Shown here piece by piece: positions 51,096 to 60,427 of a stretch of 64,000 nt of DNA (positions within the stretch are counted from its first letter, which is position 1; each line of letters opens with the position of its first letter). Below the pieces are notes generated by a model, which was given only the letters and a program-made list of their open reading frames with translations, was not told where the DNA came from and did not search any database. The stretch is from JAICXG01 sp036825615 (lineage in GTDB: Bacteria > Verrucomicrobiota > Verrucomicrobiia > Chthoniobacterales > UBA10450): contig DAISXY010000020.1 of NCBI GenBank assembly GCA_036825615.1, positions 1 through 64,000 on the forward strand, in the 5' to 3' direction. The translations under genes and the position numbers were made by a program.

Positions 51096-52616
51096 TCAAA
51101 AAGACGCCAGGATTCGTCCCAAGAGGCTGGCAGGAAGAATTCCGAAAAACAGCACGGCCGCTGCCAGGATGACGATGGTGAGGCGCGAGAGCACGTCACC
51201 GGCCAAAGCGCGATGCATTGCCTGCGCTTCTTCGATGAAAATCGCCTTGAGCACGATGAGATAATAATAAAGCGAGATCAGGCTGCCAAAGAGCGCGAGC
51301 GCGACCAGCCAGAGGAGCCGGTGATTGGGCGCGGCGTTGATCGCGGCACTGAAGAGATAAAACTTCCCGAAAAATCCAGCGAACGGCGGCAACCCGGCGA
51401 GCGAGAGGAGGAAGACCGCCATGCAGGCGGAAAGGAGCGGCGCCCGCGACCAGAGCCCGGCGAAATCGGAGATATTGTCGCCGCCGGTCTCACGCCTAAC
51501 GAACCCAACGATCGCAAACGCGCCGAGCAACGTGAGTGCGTAAACGGTGGCGTAAAACAGGGTCGCCGAAAATCCATTGCGCCCGCCCGCGATCAGGCCG
51601 AGCAGGCTGTAGCCGGCATGCGCCACGGCGGAATAGGCGAGGAGACGTCGCACGTTTTTTTGCGCCAGAGCGGCGAAGTTGCCGAGCAAGATCGAGAGGG
51701 CGGCAAGCGCGGCGATGATGTGCGTCCAACCGCCGATCGTGCCATTCCAGAGCACGCTGCCGTGAAGGCCGCCAAACCCGGTGAGGAGAATTTTTCCGAG
51801 CACGACAAAGGAGGCGACCTTGGAACCCGAGGCGATAAATGCCGCGCTCGAAATCGGCGCACCTTGATAGGCGTCGGGCGCCCAGAGATGAAACGGGGCG
51901 GCCGCGATTTTGAAGGCGAACCCGACCAGAGTCATGACAATTCCGGCGAGAAGCAGGGGTTCGACTGCCACAGTCGTTAGGCGCGTGCCGATCGCGGCCA
52001 GGCCGGTCGTCCCAGCCATCCCGTAGATCAGGCTCAGCCCGAAAAGGGTGAAGGCGCTCGCCGTGCTGCCGAAGAGGAAATACTTGAGCCCGGCTTCGGC
52101 CGAATCCTGCCGCGTTTTTTCGAAGGCGGTCAGGATGTAAAGCGAGAGCCCCGTCAGCTCGAGACCGATGAAGATCATGAGCAATTCTTCGCTTCCGACG
52201 AGGAGCATGAGGCCGACGGTGGCGAGGAGAATGATCGCGATGTATTCCGCCTTGTGCGGCACTACCCGATCGCCGCGCGCGATCACGATCGTGAAAAAAG
52301 CGAGCACGAGGACGATGATCTTGAAGAGGGAATTGAGCGGCGAAATCACAACCATCCCGCCAAAAAGAACCGCATCTCCCGGCAACCGCAGCACCGCCCC
52401 GATGGCGACCGCCAGGCCGAGCGCAGCGACGAGCGCGCTCGCGCCGGCAGCCGGTGTCGTGGCCGGCGAAGCCGCGCTCAGGCCGACCGGAGTCGAGGAA
52501 ATTCTCGCACCTGCGGCCTTTCGACCAGCCATGAGGCCAACGGTCAAAACCATCAACGCGCTCACCACCACGACGGCTTCCGGCGCGATGAGTTCGAGTA
52601 ATTGCAGGTAGTTCAT
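51096..52616 (-). CDS. nuoN: NADH-quinone oxidoreductase subunit N
   Basis: A 506-residue antiporter-like membrane subunit of complex I, with about 14 helices. It has the lysine-bearing discontinuous-helix motif FKIAAAPFHLWAPDAYQGAP near residue 245 and the earlier LELTGLSLYILTAFEKTR near 152. The early loop (about 28-50) is Ala/Pro/Thr rich. It is the last gene of the leftward nuo operon and its start overlaps nuoM by four bases. Confidence 0.95.
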   Translation of the reverse strand: MNYLQLLELIAPEAVVVVSALMVLTVGLMAGRKAAGARISSTPVGLSAASPATTPAAGASALVAALGLAVAIGAVLRLPGDAVLFGGMVVISPLNSLFKIIVLVLAFFTIVIARGDRVVPHKAEYIAIILLATVGLMLLVGSEELLMIFIGLELTGLSLYILTAFEKTRQDSAEAGLKYFLFGSTASAFTLFGLSLIYGMAGTTGLAAIGTRLTTVAVEPLLLAGIVMTLVGFAFKIAAAPFHLWAPDAYQGAPISSAAFIASGSKVASFVVLGKILLTGFGGLHGSVLWNGTIGGWTHIIAALAALSILLGNFAALAQKNVRRLLAYSAVAHAGYSLLGLIAGGRNGFSATLFYATVYALTLLGAFAIVGFVRRETGGDNISDFAGLWSRAPLLSACMAVFLLSLAGLPPFAGFFGKFYLFSAAINAAPNHRLLWLVALALFGSLISLYYYLIVLKAIFIEEAQAMHRALAGDVLSRLTIVILAAAVLFFGILPASLLGRILASF

Positions 52617-54067
52617 CGTTGCAGGAAACGCATCGTCTCGACCGCCGGCATGATCCGATCGAAGAGCAGCTTCGGATAAAGCCCGACCACAAGGGTGGCG
52701 AAAATCAGCAGGGTGGCGCCGATCTTTTCCGCGAGGGTAGCGCTGTCGTTAGGCAATTCACTCTCTGCCCAGACCTGTGGGCGTTCTTCGCCGAAAAAGG
52801 CGCGTTTCAACGCCCGCAAGGTGAAGGCGGCGACCAGGATCATGCCCACGCCCGTAATCCAGACCGCCACCGGGAACGCTTTCCAAACGCCGATCAGGAT
52901 CGTGATTTCGGCCGCGAATCCGCTGAAACCCGGGATGCCCATCGAAGCCGCCGAGGCCATGACGAAAGCGAAGGTGAGGAAGGGCAGCGCCCGGCTGAGA
53001 TGCAGCCGGGCAAGGTCGTCGAGATTGCGGGTGTGAGTGCGATAGTAAACCGCGCCGGCAATCGCAAAAAGAAGGGCACCGATCACGCCATGCGAAAACA
53101 TTTGCAGGACTGCGCCCGAGACGCCGAGGACGTTCCCCGCCGCGAGGCCGAGGAGGACGAAACCCATGTGACTCACGCTCGAGTAGCCAATGACAAACTT
53201 CAGATCGCTCTGGCGCAGCGCGACCGCCGCGGCATAGACGATCCCAATGACGGCGAGAACCGCGATCCATTTCTGCCAGGCGAAAAAGCCTAACGGCAAC
53301 AGGTTGAGCGCGACCCGCAGCGCGCCGTAGGCTCCAAGTTTCATCACAATCCCGGCAAGTAACATCGAGCCCGCCGTCGGCGCCGCGACGTGGCCTGTCG
53401 GCGCCCAGGTGTGCAGCGGCCAGATGCCCGCGAGCACGGCGAAACCGATAAAAAGAATCGGAAAGGCGATAAGCTGAGTGCGCAAATCGAAGGGAAATCT
53501 GGCCAGCACCTCGAGATCGAACGATCCGGCGCTGGCATAGATGAGCAGGATGCCGATGAAAACGAGCGCCCCACCGAAGAAGGAATAAAGCGTCAGCTTC
53601 ATCGCGCCGTATTCCTTGTTGGTTGAACCCCAGATCGCGATCAGGAAATACTTCGGGATGATCACCAGCTCGTAGAAGACGAAGAGGAGAAAGAGATCGC
53701 CGCTGAGGAACACGCCATACGACCCGGCCACGACGAGCAGGAGCCAGAAAAAGAATTCGTTAGGGCGTTCCGCCACCTTCCAGGAGAAAAGCACCGCCCC
53801 GACCGCGGTCACACCGGTCACCAGCACCATCGTCAGGCTGATCCCGTCGGCAGCGAGGTGATAACTGCTCCCGATCGCGGGAATCCACGGCACGCGAATG
53901 ATTGTCGTGAAATGGGCAGAGTTAATCGCGGTGCCGAAGAAGGCTCCGAGACCAAGGCCCAAGCCCGCGAGCGCGGTCGCAAGCGCGATCCAGCGGGAGA
54001 GGATTCGCGGGAGAAGAAGAGTGACGGCCGCTCCCGCGAAAGTAAGGTAAATCGTCCAGGCGATCAT
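52613..54067 (-). CDS. nuoM: NADH-quinone oxidoreductase subunit M
   Basis: A 484-residue antiporter-like subunit. It shows FYELVIIPKYFLIAIWG near residue 131, FIGFAVLAGIWPLHTWAPTGHVAAPTAGSML near 216 and VIGYSSVSHMGFVLLGLA near 292, the usual NuoM order. It sits between nuoN (four-base overlap) and the ORF6N gene (four-base overlap). A second NuoM-like gene precedes the ORF6N gene, so the operon carries two M-type subunits. Both keep the proton-channel lysine and glutamate positions as far as I can tell by eye. Confidence 0.93.
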   Translation of the reverse strand: MIAWTIYLTFAGAAVTLLLPRILSRWIALATALAGLGLGLGAFFGTAINSAHFTTIIRVPWIPAIGSSYHLAADGISLTMVLVTGVTAVGAVLFSWKVAERPNEFFFWLLLVVAGSYGVFLSGDLFLLFVFYELVIIPKYFLIAIWGSTNKEYGAMKLTLYSFFGGALVFIGILLIYASAGSFDLEVLARFPFDLRTQLIAFPILFIGFAVLAGIWPLHTWAPTGHVAAPTAGSMLLAGIVMKLGAYGALRVALNLLPLGFFAWQKWIAVLAVIGIVYAAAVALRQSDLKFVIGYSSVSHMGFVLLGLAAGNVLGVSGAVLQMFSHGVIGALLFAIAGAVYYRTHTRNLDDLARLHLSRALPFLTFAFVMASAASMGIPGFSGFAAEITILIGVWKAFPVAVWITGVGMILVAAFTLRALKRAFFGEERPQVWAESELPNDSATLAEKIGATLLIFATLVVGLYPKLLFDRIMPAVETMRFLQR

Positions 54068-54615
54068 CGGCGGCGGCGCGTCCTGTAACGCGGCGCGGTC
54101 TCGCGCACATGAAAACCAATTTCGCGCCGCGGCTTGCGTTCCGGCGCGATCAGTTGCCGGATCGCCTCTACGATTGCCGCAATCTCTTCGTCATGCTGCT
54201 CGACCCGCGATTCCAGCTCGGCGAAACGTTTCGCCAATTCGCGATTCGTCTCCAGCATCTCGCGCAATCTCACAAACGTGCGCATGATCGCGATGTTGAC
54301 CTGGACCGCGCGCTCGCTCCGAAGCGCGCTCGAAAGCATCGCGACCCCCTGCTCGGTGAAGGCGTGGACGCGCTTCGAAAATTTCAGTGCGCCCGAGGAT
54401 GTCACAACTTGTGATACCCTAACGATTTCCTCCCGGGTGAGAGCGAACATGAAGTCCTCCGGAAATCGGTCGGCATTCCGCTTCACCGCCTGGTTGAGCA
54501 CGCGCGTCTCAACCCCGTAGAGCGCCGCCAGGTCGCGGTCGAGGAGAATTTTCTGGCCGCGCAGGACGAGAATCCTGTCCGCAATTTGCTCCCTCCGAAT
54601 GATTGCCTCAGACAT
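54064..54615 (-). CDS. ORF6N-domain protein inside the nuo operon
   Basis: A 183-residue protein opening with the ORF6N DNA-binding domain of phage and mobile-element regulators: RILVLRGQKILLDRDLAALYGVETRVLNQAVKRNADRFPEDFMFALT, then FTEQGVAMLSSALRSERAVQVNIAIMRTFVRLRE. A coiled-coil-like region (about 118-150) and a basic tail follow. It is wedged between two nuoM-like genes, six bases after one and overlapping the other by four, so it must be expressed with complex I. A role in respiration is not expected from the family; an inserted regulator gene is more likely. Confidence 0.9.
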   Translation of the reverse strand: MSEAIIRREQIADRILVLRGQKILLDRDLAALYGVETRVLNQAVKRNADRFPEDFMFALTREEIVRVSQVVTSSGALKFSKRVHAFTEQGVAMLSSALRSERAVQVNIAIMRTFVRLREMLETNRELAKRFAELESRVEQHDEEIAAIVEAIRQLIAPERKPRREIGFHVRETAPRYRTRRRR

Positions 54616-54621
54616 GGAATC

Positions 54622-56094
54622 TCAGCCTAACAAGCGCGCCATTTGCACGACGGTGGAGTTGAACATCTGAAGGATGAACTGCGGATAAATGCCGAGCGCG
54701 AACATGAGGAGCGTCACCGGGACAACGACCCAGCGCTCACCCAGCCGCAGCTCCTGGAAACTCCTGACGCTCTCGGTCAGCGGACCGCTGAAAAGGGCCT
54801 CCATCGCGCATATAAAAACAATCGCGGTGATGAGCAGACCGAGGACAGCGATCGCAGTGTAACCGGCAGCGAGCGCGAAGGAGCCCTTGAAGATCAGGAA
54901 TTCGCCGACGAAGCCGTTAAGTCCGGGCAAGCCTAACGAGGAAAACATCGCCACGCTCATCCAGCCGCAAAGCAGCGGCGCGCGCTGCATCAGGCCCCCA
55001 AAGTCATTCAAGCCGCGCGCGCCGCGGCGTTGTTCGAGCAGCCCGACAAAATAGAAAAGCGCCGCGGCGGTAATCCCGTGGTTGATTATCTGGAGAAAAA
55101 CGCCGGCCAAAGCAGCCTGCGCGTCGACCGCCGGCACCACCGCGGTCGCGGTGACCGCGAACAGGCCGAGCATGCAATAGCCAAGATGATTGATCGAGAG
55201 ATAGGCAACCATTCGTTTCAAGTCGGTCTGCGCCCAGGCGGCAAGTGAGGCGAAGATGATTGAGGCGACCGCCAGCCCGAGCAGCCAGGGCCCTGCAATC
55301 CTTGTCTCGTTAGGGAAAAGCGGGAGGAGCAGGCGGATAAAGCCGTAGACTCCCATTTTCGAGAGCGTGCCGGTCAAAACCATCGTCGCGCCGGTCGGTG
55401 CGGCTTCATAGGCGTCGGGTAGCCAGGTGTGGAAGGGAAAAAGCGGCACCTTCACCGCCAGGCCGAGGAAGATTCCGGCAAAGGCGAGCCAGCGAAGATT
55501 CCCTCTGATAAGTCCGGTTTTACCTAACGAAGCTAACTCTTCGAAATCGAAAGTCCCTCGCAGAAAGTAGATTCCGAGAAACGAAAGGAGCATCGCAACG
55601 CTGCCGAGGAAGGTATAAAGGAAGAACTTGGTTGCGGCGCGATCGCGGTTCCGGCCGCCCCAGACTTTGATCAGGAGAAAGCTGGGAACCAGGCTCATCT
55701 CGTAGAAGAGGAACCAGAGAATGAAATTCTGCGCCGTGAAAACGCCGTAAAGCGAGGCCTGCATCACGAGCATGAGGGCGTAAAAGCCGCGACTCATTCG
55801 CTCCGCCAAAAAAGCAAAGGGAAAGAGGAGCGAAGTAAGCAGAACCAGGAGCAGACTAAGTCCATCCAGACCCAGGTGTAACTCCGCTCCGATCGCCGGA
55901 ATCCAGGCGTGGCGCGCGACCATTTGCAACCCGGTCGCACCGGGATCGAAATGCCACCAGAGCGCGGCCGCACAGAGCGCCGTCAGCAGATTGGTCCCGA
56001 GCGCAACCGCCCGGGCCAGACTCCGCGGCACGACCGTGATGAAAATCGCCCCGAGGATTGGAAGATAAATCAGACCGGCAATCAAGTGAGCCAT
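54622..56094 (-). CDS. Second NuoM-like NADH-quinone oxidoreductase subunit
   Basis: A 490-residue antiporter-like subunit of the NuoM type. FYEMSLVPSFLLIKVWGGRNRDRAATKFFLYT lies near residue 132, AVKVPLFPFHTWLPDAYEAAPTGATMVLTG near 213 and MVAYLSINHLGYCMLGLFA near 291. It overlaps nuoL by 13 bases. Duplicate nuoM genes occur in some complex I operons and may give an extra proton-pumping module. It is less likely to replace NuoL, because a full nuoL is present. Confidence 0.92.
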   Translation of the reverse strand: MAHLIAGLIYLPILGAIFITVVPRSLARAVALGTNLLTALCAAALWWHFDPGATGLQMVARHAWIPAIGAELHLGLDGLSLLLVLLTSLLFPFAFLAERMSRGFYALMLVMQASLYGVFTAQNFILWFLFYEMSLVPSFLLIKVWGGRNRDRAATKFFLYTFLGSVAMLLSFLGIYFLRGTFDFEELASLGKTGLIRGNLRWLAFAGIFLGLAVKVPLFPFHTWLPDAYEAAPTGATMVLTGTLSKMGVYGFIRLLLPLFPNETRIAGPWLLGLAVASIIFASLAAWAQTDLKRMVAYLSINHLGYCMLGLFAVTATAVVPAVDAQAALAGVFLQIINHGITAAALFYFVGLLEQRRGARGLNDFGGLMQRAPLLCGWMSVAMFSSLGLPGLNGFVGEFLIFKGSFALAAGYTAIAVLGLLITAIVFICAMEALFSGPLTESVRSFQELRLGERWVVVPVTLLMFALGIYPQFILQMFNSTVVQMARLLG

Positions 56095-58055
56095 GCGTAG
56101 AGAATGAGAAGCGCCAGCATGGCGAGCGCGAGCACGCCGAGATAGGTCTGGACTTGTCCGGATTGGGTTTTGGAAATCAGTCGCCCGAAGCCGCGCGCGA
56201 CTTTGGTGCTGTCGTTCACCCCGGCGTTGATCGCCCGCTCGTCAAAGAGGTTCGTCAGCCGGCCAAACAATCCGCCAATTGCTCCGACTAAAAGGACGAG
56301 CGCGTTCCAGAGATAGCGATCGAGAAAGTTCGACAGTTGCGCCGCGAAGCGGGCAAAGGCCAGAACAGTGTGATCATAGAGTTCATCCAGCCACATGCGA
56401 TTTTCGAGAAAGCGAAAGAGCGCCGGCAGCCTTTGTTCCACTGGATCGATCTCAGCCGCGCCGCGGTAAATGAGCAGACCAAGTCCAATCCCAAGCCCGA
56501 CAAGGCCGAGAGAAACATAGATCGCCGGCTGAATCAGTCGCGACCAATTGAAGGCCGGGACTTCGCCTGAGAGATAATCGTGCAACCAGGGCCAGGCCGG
56601 TGTCAGGACGACGCTGAATCCGATGACGCAGAAGGCGAGGGCGATTAGCGGCGCGGTCATCACGGGCGGACTCTCATGCGCGTGTTCGGCGGCGGCGCGG
56701 CGTGAGCCGAAGAAGACATAGATCATTTGCCGGGTCATGTAGAGAGCAGTCAGGACCACTCCGAGAAGCATGAGATAAAATGGAAGGCGGGAGGCGTTCC
56801 ATTCCGAAGTGGCGTGAAGAATTTCCTCTTTGGTCCAGGCGCCGGAGAAGAGGAACGGGACGCCGCTCAGCGCCATCATGCCGATGGCGTAGGTGACAAA
56901 GGTCACGGGCATGAGGCCGCGCAAGCCGCCCATGCGGCGGATGTCCTGTTCACCATCGCAGCCATGAATGACGGACCCGGAACCGATGAAGAGGAGCGCC
57001 TTGAAAAAACCGTGCGCCAGCAGGTGCATGATGCCGGCGGCTACCCCGCCCACACCCAGCGACACCATCATGAGTCCAAGCTGTGAGACCGTGGAGTAGG
57101 CGAGGATGCGTTTGATGTCCGGTTGGGCGAGGGCAATCAGGGCCGCGATCAGCGCGGTCACGACTCCAATCCAGACCACGACCGTGAGCGACGTTGTCAC
57201 GCCATGGATTGCGCCTAACGAAAACAGGGGATAGACACGGGCGACAAGAAAGACACCGGCCGCGACCATGGTGGCGGCATGGATCAATGCGCTCACCGGG
57301 GTCGGCCCCTCCATCGCATCGGGCAGCCAGACGTGGAGCGGAAATTGTCCTGACTTGCCGACGGCGCCGGCGAAAATAAGGAGCGCGATAAAGGTGGCGG
57401 CTGTGCCTAACGAGAAAAGGCGGGTTGGTTCCAGCGCGCCGTTCCCGCCGTCGTAAAAAAGCAGAGTCCCGCTGCTGTGGTAGAGCCAGAGCATTCCCAA
57501 AAAAAAGGCAATGTCACCGATCCGCGTAGTTATGAAAGCTTTCCTGGCCGCGGCCGCGGCGCTCGGCTTGTGAATCCAGAAGCCGATGAGAAGATAGGAG
57601 GAAAGGCCAACCAGCTCCCAGCAGACAAAGAGAAGGAGCAGGCTGTTCGCGATCACCACCCCGAGCATGGCGGCGGAGAAAAAGGAGAGATAAGCGAAGA
57701 AGCGAGTGAACTGCGGGTCGTCCGCCATGTAGCCGACGCTAAAGATAAAGATGCAGAGACTCACGAAGGTGATCATGACCAGCATCGCGGCCGCGAGCGG
57801 ATCGAGGACAAAGCCAAGGCGCAACGGCTGTTCGCCGAAGGTAAGCCAGGTGAAGTTGTGGACCGCGCGATAAGCGGTCGAGCCGGCGGTCGGCGCGAAA
57901 GCGGCGAGGGAAAGCAAAAGCGCGATCACCTGCCCGGCAATCGCCAGACCGGCGCCGGTGGCCCGAGCTTTGTTCGTTAGGCTAAGAATGAGAAGGGAGG
58001 CGACGAGGGGAACGAGCGGGATGAGCCAGAGATGAGCGATGATCCAGTTGCTCAT
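56082..58055 (-). CDS. nuoL: NADH-quinone oxidoreductase subunit L
   Basis: A 657-residue subunit, the distal antiporter-like part of complex I. It contains SVGYMADDPQFTRFFAYLSFFSAAMLGVVIANSLLLLFVCWELVGLSSYLLIGFW near residue 105, KSGQFPLHVWLPDAMEGPTPVSALIHAATMV near 232 and the C-terminal stretch that forms the long lateral helix. Overlaps: nuoK by four bases and the second nuoM-like gene by 13. Length is within the usual 600-660 range. Confidence 0.95.
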   Translation of the reverse strand: MSNWIIAHLWLIPLVPLVASLLILSLTNKARATGAGLAIAGQVIALLLSLAAFAPTAGSTAYRAVHNFTWLTFGEQPLRLGFVLDPLAAAMLVMITFVSLCIFIFSVGYMADDPQFTRFFAYLSFFSAAMLGVVIANSLLLLFVCWELVGLSSYLLIGFWIHKPSAAAAARKAFITTRIGDIAFFLGMLWLYHSSGTLLFYDGGNGALEPTRLFSLGTAATFIALLIFAGAVGKSGQFPLHVWLPDAMEGPTPVSALIHAATMVAAGVFLVARVYPLFSLGAIHGVTTSLTVVVWIGVVTALIAALIALAQPDIKRILAYSTVSQLGLMMVSLGVGGVAAGIMHLLAHGFFKALLFIGSGSVIHGCDGEQDIRRMGGLRGLMPVTFVTYAIGMMALSGVPFLFSGAWTKEEILHATSEWNASRLPFYLMLLGVVLTALYMTRQMIYVFFGSRRAAAEHAHESPPVMTAPLIALAFCVIGFSVVLTPAWPWLHDYLSGEVPAFNWSRLIQPAIYVSLGLVGLGIGLGLLIYRGAAEIDPVEQRLPALFRFLENRMWLDELYDHTVLAFARFAAQLSNFLDRYLWNALVLLVGAIGGLFGRLTNLFDERAINAGVNDSTKVARGFGRLISKTQSGQVQTYLGVLALAMLALLILYAWLT

Positions 58056-58366
58056 CCTTTAAGCTGGTCGATCTGGTCAACATTGGTCGTTCGGTAGTGC
58101 CGGTAAACCGCAATCACCAGGGCGAGCCCGACGGCTGCTTCCGCGGCGGCGATTCCGATGGCAAAGATCGTGAACATGACGCCGGCCGGAGGCGCAGGCG
58201 GCGGAGCGAAACGCCAGAAAGCAATGAAATTGAGGCCGGCCGCCGCCAGCATCATCTCAATTCCGATCAGAATGAAGATCGCGTGACGCCGGCTCAAGGC
58301 CGCAAGCAGTCCGATCGAGAAAAGCGCGGTCGAGATGATGAGGAAGATTTGCAGGGTTGGGCTCAT
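58052..58366 (-). CDS. nuoK: NADH-quinone oxidoreductase subunit K
   Basis: A 104-residue, three-helix subunit. FILIGIEMMLAAAGLNFIAF holds the conserved membrane glutamate, and FAIGIAAAEAAVGLALVIAVYRHYRTTNVDQIDQLKG is the typical C-terminal half with the second glutamate. It is separated from nuoJ by 196 bases that hold a large inverted-repeat element, although the remaining nuo genes overlap or nearly touch. Confidence 0.95.
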   Translation of the reverse strand: MSPTLQIFLIISTALFSIGLLAALSRRHAIFILIGIEMMLAAAGLNFIAFWRFAPPPAPPAGVMFTIFAIGIAAAEAAVGLALVIAVYRHYRTTNVDQIDQLKG

Positions 58367-58380
58367 CGCGAAGCGCCTCT

Positions 58381-58546
58381 TCCGGGGAGCACAGGCCGCT
58401 GGCCTGTCGTTCGCGGTGGCTCGCCGCGAACCGGGAGCCGGACGGAGGTAGAGTGTTCAAGAACTGCGCAGGAGCAGACGGGCGCTACGCGCACTGCATT
58501 CGGCCAGCGGCCGAATGCTACAGGCCAGCGGCCTGTGCTCCCCGGA
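58381..58546. repeat. MITE/BIME-like element with perfect 27-bp inverted ends
   Basis: The ends 58381-58407 and 58520-58546 are perfect reverse complements over 27 bases. Inside is a smaller perfect palindrome, GCATTCGGCC-AGC-GGCCGAATGC (58496-58518), and a near-end hairpin TTCGCGG...CCGCGAA (58410-58430). No transposase is encoded. It lies between nuoJ and nuoK within the operon. Confidence 0.85.
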
Positions 58547-58562
58547 GCGAGAACCGCGCGTG

Positions 58563-59045
58563 TCATCGCTTTTCCTCCATCACGAGCACGAGCGCGCCGA
58601 TAAGGGCGGCAGTTAACAAGATACCGACACATTGCAGCGGCCAGACATAATCGGTCATAAGCGCGTGGCCGATTTCTTTCACCGTGACTCCGACGCCGGG
58701 CTTTGCGTGCAGCGCGAAAGCAGGCGTTTTCAAAATCGCCCAGACAAGTCCGGCAAAGACGAGCAGCGCAATGATGACCCCGCTCCAGCGAAAACCATGG
58801 CTTTTCTCCAGGTCGCGCCGGGTGAGCAAGATCGTGAAGACAATCAGGACCGCGACCGCGCCGACATAGACGAAGACCTGGACGAGTCCGACAAATTCCG
58901 CGCCTAACCAAAAGTAAAGCGCCGCCACTCCCACGAAGGCAGCGGCAAAACAGAGCGCGGCGTGAATCAGCTTCGGCATGGTGGCGGCGGCGAGCGCGGC
59001 GGCGAGAGTCGGGATGGCGATGAGGAAAAACGCGATGCTGCTCAT
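58563..59045 (-). CDS. nuoJ: NADH-quinone oxidoreductase subunit J
   Basis: A 160-residue, five-helix subunit. AALYFWLGAEFVGLVQVFVYVGAVAVLIVFTILLTRRDLE near residue 40 is the family core including the pi-bulge helix. It overlaps nuoH by four bases. The usual order nuoH-nuoI-nuoJ is broken: nuoI is missing here. The sequence ends VMEEKR before the inverted-repeat element. Confidence 0.93.
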   Translation of the reverse strand: MSSIAFFLIAIPTLAAALAAATMPKLIHAALCFAAAFVGVAALYFWLGAEFVGLVQVFVYVGAVAVLIVFTILLTRRDLEKSHGFRWSGVIIALLVFAGLVWAILKTPAFALHAKPGVGVTVKEIGHALMTDYVWPLQCVGILLTAALIGALVLVMEEKR

Positions 59046-60337
59046 TCAGCGAAACGGTAGGTGCGCGGGGCGAATTTCTTTCCGGTCTCGAGAAAGAGCG
59101 AGAGCGCAAGGTAAGCCAGCGCGACCACGCCTAACGAGTAAAGCCAGCCGGCCAGGCGCTGGCCAGCGTAATGCCAGATGGCGGCGGCCAGGATGCTCGC
59201 GAAAGCCATCGGGAGCGCGAATTTCCAGGCGAAATTCATCACCTGATCCACCCGAATGCGCGGGAGGGTTCCGCGCACCCAGATGAAGACGAATATGAGC
59301 ACGCCGAGTTTTGCGAAAAACCAGAACCACGACGGCACCACCTCGAGGAACGGGAGCGGCGCGTGCCAGCCGCCGAGGAACAACGTGACCGCGAGGCCGC
59401 TGACTGCGAACATCCCAAGGTATTCGCCCATAAAAAAGATCGCGTATTTGAAGCCGGAATATTCGGTCATGTGACCGGCGACAATTTCCGATTCACCTTC
59501 GGGGACGTCGAAGGGTGTGCGGTTTGACTCGACCAGACTGGAAACAAAAAAGACGATGAAGGCCGCCGCGCCCCAGGGGGTGAGCACGAACCAGCGCGGG
59601 ATAAAGCCTAACCAATAGCCATCCTGCGCCGCCACGATTGTATCGGGAACGAGCGACCCGGCGATCATCACCACCGGCAGGACCGTGATGATGAGCGGCA
59701 GTTCGTAGCTCACCATCTGCGCGATCGCCCGCATCGCGCCGAGAATGGAGAACTTGTTGTTGCTCGCCCACCCCGCCATGAAAACGCTCAGCTCCGTGGT
59801 CGAGCCGACGGCAAAGAAAAACAAAATCCCGCCATCAATTACGAACGGCGTCATGTTGCGCCCATAGGGGATAATGCCAAGCGCCAGAATCGCCGTCGCC
59901 GCGAGCAGAATTGGGGCGATGAAATGCACCACCTTATCAGCCCGCGCCGGGACAATGTCTTCCTTGATCAGCATCTTGATTCCGTCGGCGACCGGTTGCA
60001 GCAGGCCGAAGGGGCCGACCCGGTTCGGCCCGAGGCGGTTCTGGATCCGGGCGAGAATTTTCCTCTCCATGACCGAAACCAGGGCGAAGAGGCTGAGGAA
60101 AACGGCGAGGAGCGCGACGATGTTGATCAGGCTCGAGCTGACCCAGCGGACCCATTCCGGCGCCGCGGCGAGCGGACTCAGGATCTGGCCCTTAACCCAA
60201 ACAAAGATCTGATCCACAAATCCGCTCACCTTGGCTGGAAGAAAAGCGGGCCCTGATTTCTTAGGCAAGAGGAATGCGTTGCGAGCCGACGAATTTTGTT
60301 TCGTTTCGGCGCGCAACGCGCTATTCGTCCTCGCCAA
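59042..60337 (-). CDS. nuoH: NADH-quinone oxidoreductase subunit H
   Basis: A 431-residue subunit with the family's quinone-site loop ERKILARIQNRLGPNRVGPFGLLQPVADGIKMLIKED near residue 93, then GWASNNKFSILGAMRAIAQMVSYELPL near 188 and the ESNRTPFDVPEGESEIVAGHMTEYSGFKYA block near 265. It is longer than usual because of about 36 N-terminal residues without similarity. A GTG at 60229 (VSGFVDQ) could be the true start. It is the first gene of the leftward nuo cluster and divergent from gdhA. Confidence 0.93.
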   Translation of the reverse strand: MARTNSALRAETKQNSSARNAFLLPKKSGPAFLPAKVSGFVDQIFVWVKGQILSPLAAAPEWVRWVSSSLINIVALLAVFLSLFALVSVMERKILARIQNRLGPNRVGPFGLLQPVADGIKMLIKEDIVPARADKVVHFIAPILLAATAILALGIIPYGRNMTPFVIDGGILFFFAVGSTTELSVFMAGWASNNKFSILGAMRAIAQMVSYELPLIITVLPVVMIAGSLVPDTIVAAQDGYWLGFIPRWFVLTPWGAAAFIVFFVSSLVESNRTPFDVPEGESEIVAGHMTEYSGFKYAIFFMGEYLGMFAVSGLAVTLFLGGWHAPLPFLEVVPSWFWFFAKLGVLIFVFIWVRGTLPRIRVDQVMNFAWKFALPMAFASILAAAIWHYAGQRLAGWLYSLGVVALAYLALSLFLETGKKFAPRTYRFAE

Positions 60338-60427
60338 TGGAGGAGTGTTTGCAGGCCGGAACGAAGGCCGGCTGAGTCGTTAGGCGGGCGGACCCGGGCG
60401 GGTTTCGACGCCGCGTGGCAAAGGCTT

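Noticed and set aside
50298..51980. 560-codon open frame on the plus strand opposite DUF1579 and nuoN
   Set aside because: It is rich in Glu/Arg/Gly/His with no domain, and covers genes with clear family matches on the other strand.
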